IMG/VR virus record: IMGVR_UViG_3300010045_000003
Coordinates: 1-42,299 of that record
Length of the DNA stretch: 42,299 bases
Source of the DNA: a virus
Strand: one strand, 5' to 3'
Below the pieces are notes generated by a model. That model was given only the letters and a program-made list of their open reading frames with translations. It searched no databases and had not been told where the DNA came from. A program made the position numbers and the translations under genes. The first letter of the stretch is position 1; each line of letters starts with the position of its first letter. Shown piece after piece: positions 40,877 through 42,299 of the stretch.

Positions 40877-41050
40877 ATGCCGACTCGTTGTTCCAGTACC
40901 GAGATCATCGAGCTGGACGGGGAAGACCTGACCCTCCAGTGCGTGGAGTGGTCGGAAGACCCGGAGGGACGGCACGGAGGGGATCACAGCGCGCACGTCT
41001 CGCCGGCGCTCGGACACGTACGGAAGTGGCCGAACGAGAACCCCCTCTAA
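40877..41050 (+). CDS. Small acidic protein (57 aa)
   Basis: ATG at 40877 with TAGGAGG seven bases upstream, an excellent ribosome site. Reads EIIELDGEDLTLQCVEWS, then a His-rich centre (GRHGGDHSAH) and WPNENPL at the end. It follows the beta-helix gene closely. Function unknown. Confidence 0.6.
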   Translation: MPTRCSSTEIIELDGEDLTLQCVEWSEDPEGRHGGDHSAHVSPALGHVRKWPNENPL

Positions 41051-41083
41051 GCTGATCCCGCACACCCGCGAGAGGAGACACCG

Positions 41084-41875
41084 GTGACCGCAGAGTTCGG
41101 GCCATGCGCCGACTGGCCTGTCTACTGGACGTGCGACATATCCGGGTATGCTCCCGCGCTCACCGGATACGCCGTGACCATGGCAACCCGCGTCCTGTGG
41201 GCTCTGTCCGGGCGTCGGTTCGGAACGTGCACCACCACGCTCCGCCCGTGCCGCCGGGACTGCTACGACGCGTGGCCATGGGGATGGAGCCAGTGGGGAG
41301 CGGACACCGGCTTCGCGTCTTCCCCGTACGGGGACTGGAGGTACTGGTTCCCGATGTCCTGCGGGCAGTGCTCGGGACCCTGCGGGTGTGGTTCCCTGTC
41401 GGAAGTCGTTCTTCCCACTCCGGTCAGTGAGATCGTCTCGGTGAAGCTGGACGGGGTCGCGGTGACCGGGATCTACCGCGTCGACAACAACCGGCTGTTG
41501 GTGCGGACAGACGGCGGGCAGTGGCCGTACTGCAACGACCTGTCGAAGAACGACACAGAGCCGGGCACGTGGTCCGTGACCGCCTCATATGGCGAGGACG
41601 TTCCGGATGGTGCGCGGCTGGCCATGGGGGAACTCGCGTGCGAGATCCTCAGGGCGTCTTCGAATCAGGAGTGCAAGCTTCCCGCTGGGATCCGGTCCAT
41701 CGTCCGTCAGGGCGTGGAGATCGAATACCTGAACCTGAACGATCTCCTGGAGAAGGGCCGCACCGGTCTGAAGCTCGTCGACCTCTTCCTGGCGTCGGAG
41801 AACCCCCACAACCTCCAGCAGCGCGCCCGGGTATACAACGTCGATCGCATGCTGCACCGGAGGGCCGGGACGTGA
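41084..41875 (+). CDS. Head-to-tail adaptor-like protein (263 aa)
   Basis: GTG at 41084 after GAGAGGAG. N-terminal half is Cys/Trp-rich (CRRDCYDAWPWGWSQW, CGQCSGPCGCGSL); C-terminal half is helical (LAMGELACEILRAS, LLEKGRTGLKLVDLFL). The long cysteine-rich insertion with a helical C-terminus recurs in Streptomyces phage head-tail connector proteins (adaptor 1). It would bridge portal and tail. Confidence 0.6.
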   Translation: MTAEFGPCADWPVYWTCDISGYAPALTGYAVTMATRVLWALSGRRFGTCTTTLRPCRRDCYDAWPWGWSQWGADTGFASSPYGDWRYWFPMSCGQCSGPCGCGSLSEVVLPTPVSEIVSVKLDGVAVTGIYRVDNNRLLVRTDGGQWPYCNDLSKNDTEPGTWSVTASYGEDVPDGARLAMGELACEILRASSNQECKLPAGIRSIVRQGVEIEYLNLNDLLEKGRTGLKLVDLFLASENPHNLQQRARVYNVDRMLHRRAGT

Positions 41876-42299
41876 TCACTGGATCTACACGCTGGTACAC
41901 CGTCGGCACCTATCTGGTCACGTCGGTCTACGGCGGGCTGAGCAGCAAGCCCGCCCGGTATGGACTCGTCCCCGGAGAGATCGCATGGGACGAGTGCGAC
42001 TGTGCCGGTCTCCTCGCCGTGACGCTCCCCCGGGTATACCTCTCGGAACTGTTCCCTGAGGAAACGGACTCGGTCACCGGCGGGAAGTGCAAGGCGCCGT
42101 ACGAGGTTGGAGAATTCACCGTCTCGATCGTCCGGTGCGCACCGACAGCTGTGCCTCCGGACATCGCACCGACCGTCGAAGAGCTGGACGCGACCGCCGG
42201 ACTGCTGATGCAAGACACGGCGGAAACGATGGACGCGCTCAGTCGTGCGCTCTGCCTGTACCAGGACAGTGACATGATCTCTGACTATCTGATCACACC
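41872..42299 (+). CDS. Head-tail connector-like protein, 3' end outside window
   Basis: GTG at 41872 in a GTGA overlap; the frame is still open at the right edge (142 complete codons). Begins VITGSTRWYTVGTYLVTS and contains WDECDCAGLLAVTLPRVYLS and a helical part (ATAGLLMQDTAETMDALSRA). Position right after the adaptor suggests another connector or tail-completion protein. Truncation by the window limits the call. Confidence 0.5.
   Translation, partial: MITGSTRWYTVGTYLVTSVYGGLSSKPARYGLVPGEIAWDECDCAGLLAVTLPRVYLSELFPEETDSVTGGKCKAPYEVGEFTVSIVRCAPTAVPPDIAPTVEELDATAGLLMQDTAETMDALSRALCLYQDSDMISDYLIT

Noticed and set aside
39196-40908. 570-residue leftward frame
   Set aside because: Opposite the beta-helix gene; Arg/Asp/Val-rich shadow composition.

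Overview
The window is a stretch of a double-stranded DNA phage genome from an actinobacterial, most likely Streptomyces-type, siphovirus. The evidence is high G+C throughout, frequent GTG starts, dense gene packing with 1-11 bp overlaps, a complete packaging and head module (TerL, portal, MuF/protease, capsid, head-tail adaptor), a phage-type replication module, and a secreted lysin with an actinobacterial Rpf-type domain. Both ends cut through genes (a giant helicase fusion on the left, a tail-connector-like gene on the right). No integrase or immunity repressor is visible, and the tail genes lie outside the window.

Layout. 1-12002 is one long leftward operon: a giant SNF2-like helicase/SLOG/PD-(D/E)XK fusion, a RuvC-like resolvase, two tandem ParB-like proteins, a family A DNA polymerase and many small proteins, several zinc-binding and two tiny membrane proteins. 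12003-12146 is a divergent control region. 12147-22610 runs rightward: a small HTH protein, a primase-polymerase/SF3 helicase, a long inverted repeat that could be an origin or operator, a PD-(D/E)XK nuclease, a MazG-like hydrolase, an RNAP alpha-CTD-like protein, ThyX, a C5 cytosine methyltransferase, many small proteins, and a ParB-like gene split by an in-frame amber codon. 22620-25140 holds a candidate small terminase, a double-HTH regulator and a three-domain lysin. 25141-25523 is non-coding, with several hairpins and tRNA-like halves in permuted order. 25524-29091 carries the large terminase, membrane/holin-like proteins and a methyltransferase. 29209-42299 is the head module: portal, a 2H-phosphoesterase/MuF/protease fusion, capsid, structural proteins, a beta-helix receptor-binding-like protein and head-tail adaptor genes.

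How the parts work together. The divergent promoters would launch replication genes both ways. Polymerase, primase-helicase, resolvase and nucleases copy and process DNA. ThyX and the MazG-like protein adjust the nucleotide pool. The C5 methyltransferase may protect phage DNA. The alpha-CTD-like and double-HTH proteins are candidates for redirecting host transcription. Late genes then package DNA and build the head.

Most notable: (1) the tRNA-like halves in circularly permuted order between 15-bp direct repeats; (2) the amber-interrupted ParB-like gene; (3) the helicase-SLOG-nuclease fusion; (4) a 2H phosphoesterase fused to the MuF head protein and a protease that has its own internal ribosome-binding site; (5) recurrent -10 elements placed for leaderless mRNAs. 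All calls rest on reading motifs by eye; no database search was possible.
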